From Jaenimonas drosophilae (taxonomy: Eukaryota; Euglenozoa; Kinetoplastea; Trypanosomatida; Trypanosomatidae): a DNA stretch of 59,114 nucleotides. The first letter of the stretch is position 1, and each line of letters begins with the position of its first letter. This document shows, in pieces, positions 58,172 through 59,114 of the stretch. Location of the stretch: the NCBI GenBank assembly GCA_030849065.1, contig JASAON010001565.1:1-59114 (forward strand), in the 5' to 3' direction. Under the pieces are notes generated by a model, which was not told the DNA's origin, made no database searches, and saw only the letters and a list, made by a program, of their open reading frames with translations. The translations under genes were made by a program, and so were the position numbers.

Positions 58172-59114
58172 ATGCCCTGGTGCCGAAGCTCTTCCCTCCA
58201 CGGTTGTATACCAATCCTGTTGCTGCTACTCCTGCTTGACAGCAGCTCAGCATCTACCATCACATTCTCCTTAGCGGGCCTTCTCCTGGGAAACATGCCT
58301 GGCCCTGACACCTTTACCCTCGTTCAGCCACTGGTCTACAGCTTCTGGTCTAGCACCAACCCCAACTCCGACAACTTCCCAGTGGACTTCAGCTACTTCG
58401 CCATCAGTGGGGCACCGTACGTCAGCTCCAACACTGAGTACTCCGCCTACTTATACAGCTTCACCAAATTTGCCTCTGTGGGTGCTGACAGTCAACTTCC
58501 TCTCATTGCCCTTACAGCAAGCGTGAACGAAGCCATACTCTTCGGTGCGTACCAGCAACAGATCACAGCAACAGAATTCTTCACCCCGAATGTCTTCATT
58601 GCCGGTGTTGCCACCCCTTCCTCTGTGCTCTTCTGGATTTGGACGTTTCTACAAAGTGACCGTCTTCCGAAGCAACTGTCGTACTATCGAACTGTAGCAA
58701 CGGGTGCCGGCTCCGCTGGATTCACACCTGCAACGGACGAGCCGCCCAAGTTGGGATGCAGCACCGTAACGTACTTAAACACCTTAACACAGACTGCAGC
58801 TGACTTCAACACACTCTTCAACTCCAAGCCAGGAGCTATCTTCCTAGGTGGCACCCAGCAGCCATATGACCAACATAGTAACACACAGAGGTTCTCCAAT
58901 GCAGCATTTGACAGCACCGTTCTCCAAGGTATCAACACCACCATGTTCACTGAGTTCTACCTCATGGCTGATGTTTTGACATACTACGGAAGTGGCACTC
59001 GGAATATGCCCCGACGCAACATCTTTGCGACATCCCCATCACCCTCCATCACTGACACGAGCTACCCCATTGTGCAGGGCTTCACCAAGGAAGTCACCTC
59101 GATTGAGTCCAACT
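58172..59114 (+). CDS. Second receptor-type adenylate-cyclase-like gene, 5' part only (314 codons, runs off the window)
   Basis: The ATG at 58172 is followed by an uninterrupted frame to the last base. The start gives a short basic stretch and a hydrophobic core (IPILLLLLLLDSSSAST), a clear signal peptide. The ectodomain that follows is colinear with the gene at 50149-55518: AGLL, then TFTLVQPLVYSFW, then a QQQIT/FFTPNVF region, an LPKQLSYYR segment, LGCSTVTYLN, and RRNIFATSPSP followed by IVQGFTKEV. This establishes a tandem pair of receptor-cyclase-type genes. Whether this one has a transmembrane, cyclase or DUF1935 part cannot be seen. Confidence 0.9.
   Translation, partial: MPWCRSSSLHGCIPILLLLLLLDSSSASTITFSLAGLLLGNMPGPDTFTLVQPLVYSFWSSTNPNSDNFPVDFSYFAISGAPYVSSNTEYSAYLYSFTKFASVGADSQLPLIALTASVNEAILFGAYQQQITATEFFTPNVFIAGVATPSSVLFWIWTFLQSDRLPKQLSYYRTVATGAGSAGFTPATDEPPKLGCSTVTYLNTLTQTAADFNTLFNSKPGAIFLGGTQQPYDQHSNTQRFSNAAFDSTVLQGINTTMFTEFYLMADVLTYYGSGTRNMPRRNIFATSPSPSITDTSYPIVQGFTKEVTSIESN

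Noticed and set aside
1..59114. tRNA, rRNA or CRISPR elements
   Set aside because: I scanned for T-loop boxes, rRNA-like blocks and regularly spaced direct repeats. Occasional GGTTCGAA-like strings (for example near 2970 and 23435) have no cloverleaf context, and the repeats found are coding.

Overview
The window is nuclear DNA from a kinetoplastid flagellate, most likely a trypanosomatid; the species cannot be fixed from sequence alone. The evidence is long intronless genes packed head to tail on one strand, pyrimidine-rich tracts followed by AG upstream of start codons (spliced-leader trans-splicing), and kinetoplastid protein types: receptor-type adenylate cyclase ectodomains, DUF1935 (calpain-like/SKCRP) domains and kinesins with long repetitive coiled coils.

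Layout. Every gene I accept from position 1 to about 26.0 kb lies on the minus strand, and every one from about 30.0 kb to the end lies on the plus strand. The window is therefore built around one divergent strand-switch region (about 26.04-30.02 kb), from which two polycistronic units should be transcribed outward. The core of this region (about 26.45-29.93 kb) is GC-rich, has no credible gene, carries many poly-G/poly-C tracts, and sits inside a more AT-rich neighbourhood. Its top strand is largely A/C-rich on the left and G/T-rich on the right, so each arm is GT-rich in its own direction of transcription. That fits a bidirectional GT-rich Pol II promoter and also recalls GC-rich strand-switch centromeres.

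Left unit (minus strand, read from 26 kb down to 1): a small basic protein, a Timeless/Tof1-like fork-protection factor, a small CxxC/CxxC zinc-ribbon protein, a helical probable mitochondrial protein, a TraB-like protein, a probable dually acylated membrane protein (N-terminus MGISCC), two paralogous kinesins, a 1426-residue protein with a Cys/His cluster, a motorless kinesin-tail-like coiled-coil protein, and the first 22 codons of a gene cut by the window edge.

Right unit (plus strand, from 30 kb): a Tel2/TELO2-like protein, a possible mitochondrial protein, a twin-CX9C protein, a charged coiled-coil protein, a 1467-residue F-box protein, a 1012-residue unknown, a single-span membrane protein, a DUF1935 protein interrupted by a 220-base assembly gap, a 1789-residue receptor-cyclase-like protein ending in DUF1935, a broken DUF1935 remnant, and the start of a second receptor-cyclase-type gene.

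Most notable: (1) the fusion of a receptor-cyclase ectodomain, one membrane span, a cyclase-like domain with altered substrate-binding positions, a repeat-bearing linker and a terminal DUF1935 domain; (2) the mirrored GT-rich strand-switch region; (3) the kinesin trio, with a motorless member and blocks shared at nucleotide level that suggest gene conversion. Statements about composition are visual; no statistics were computed.
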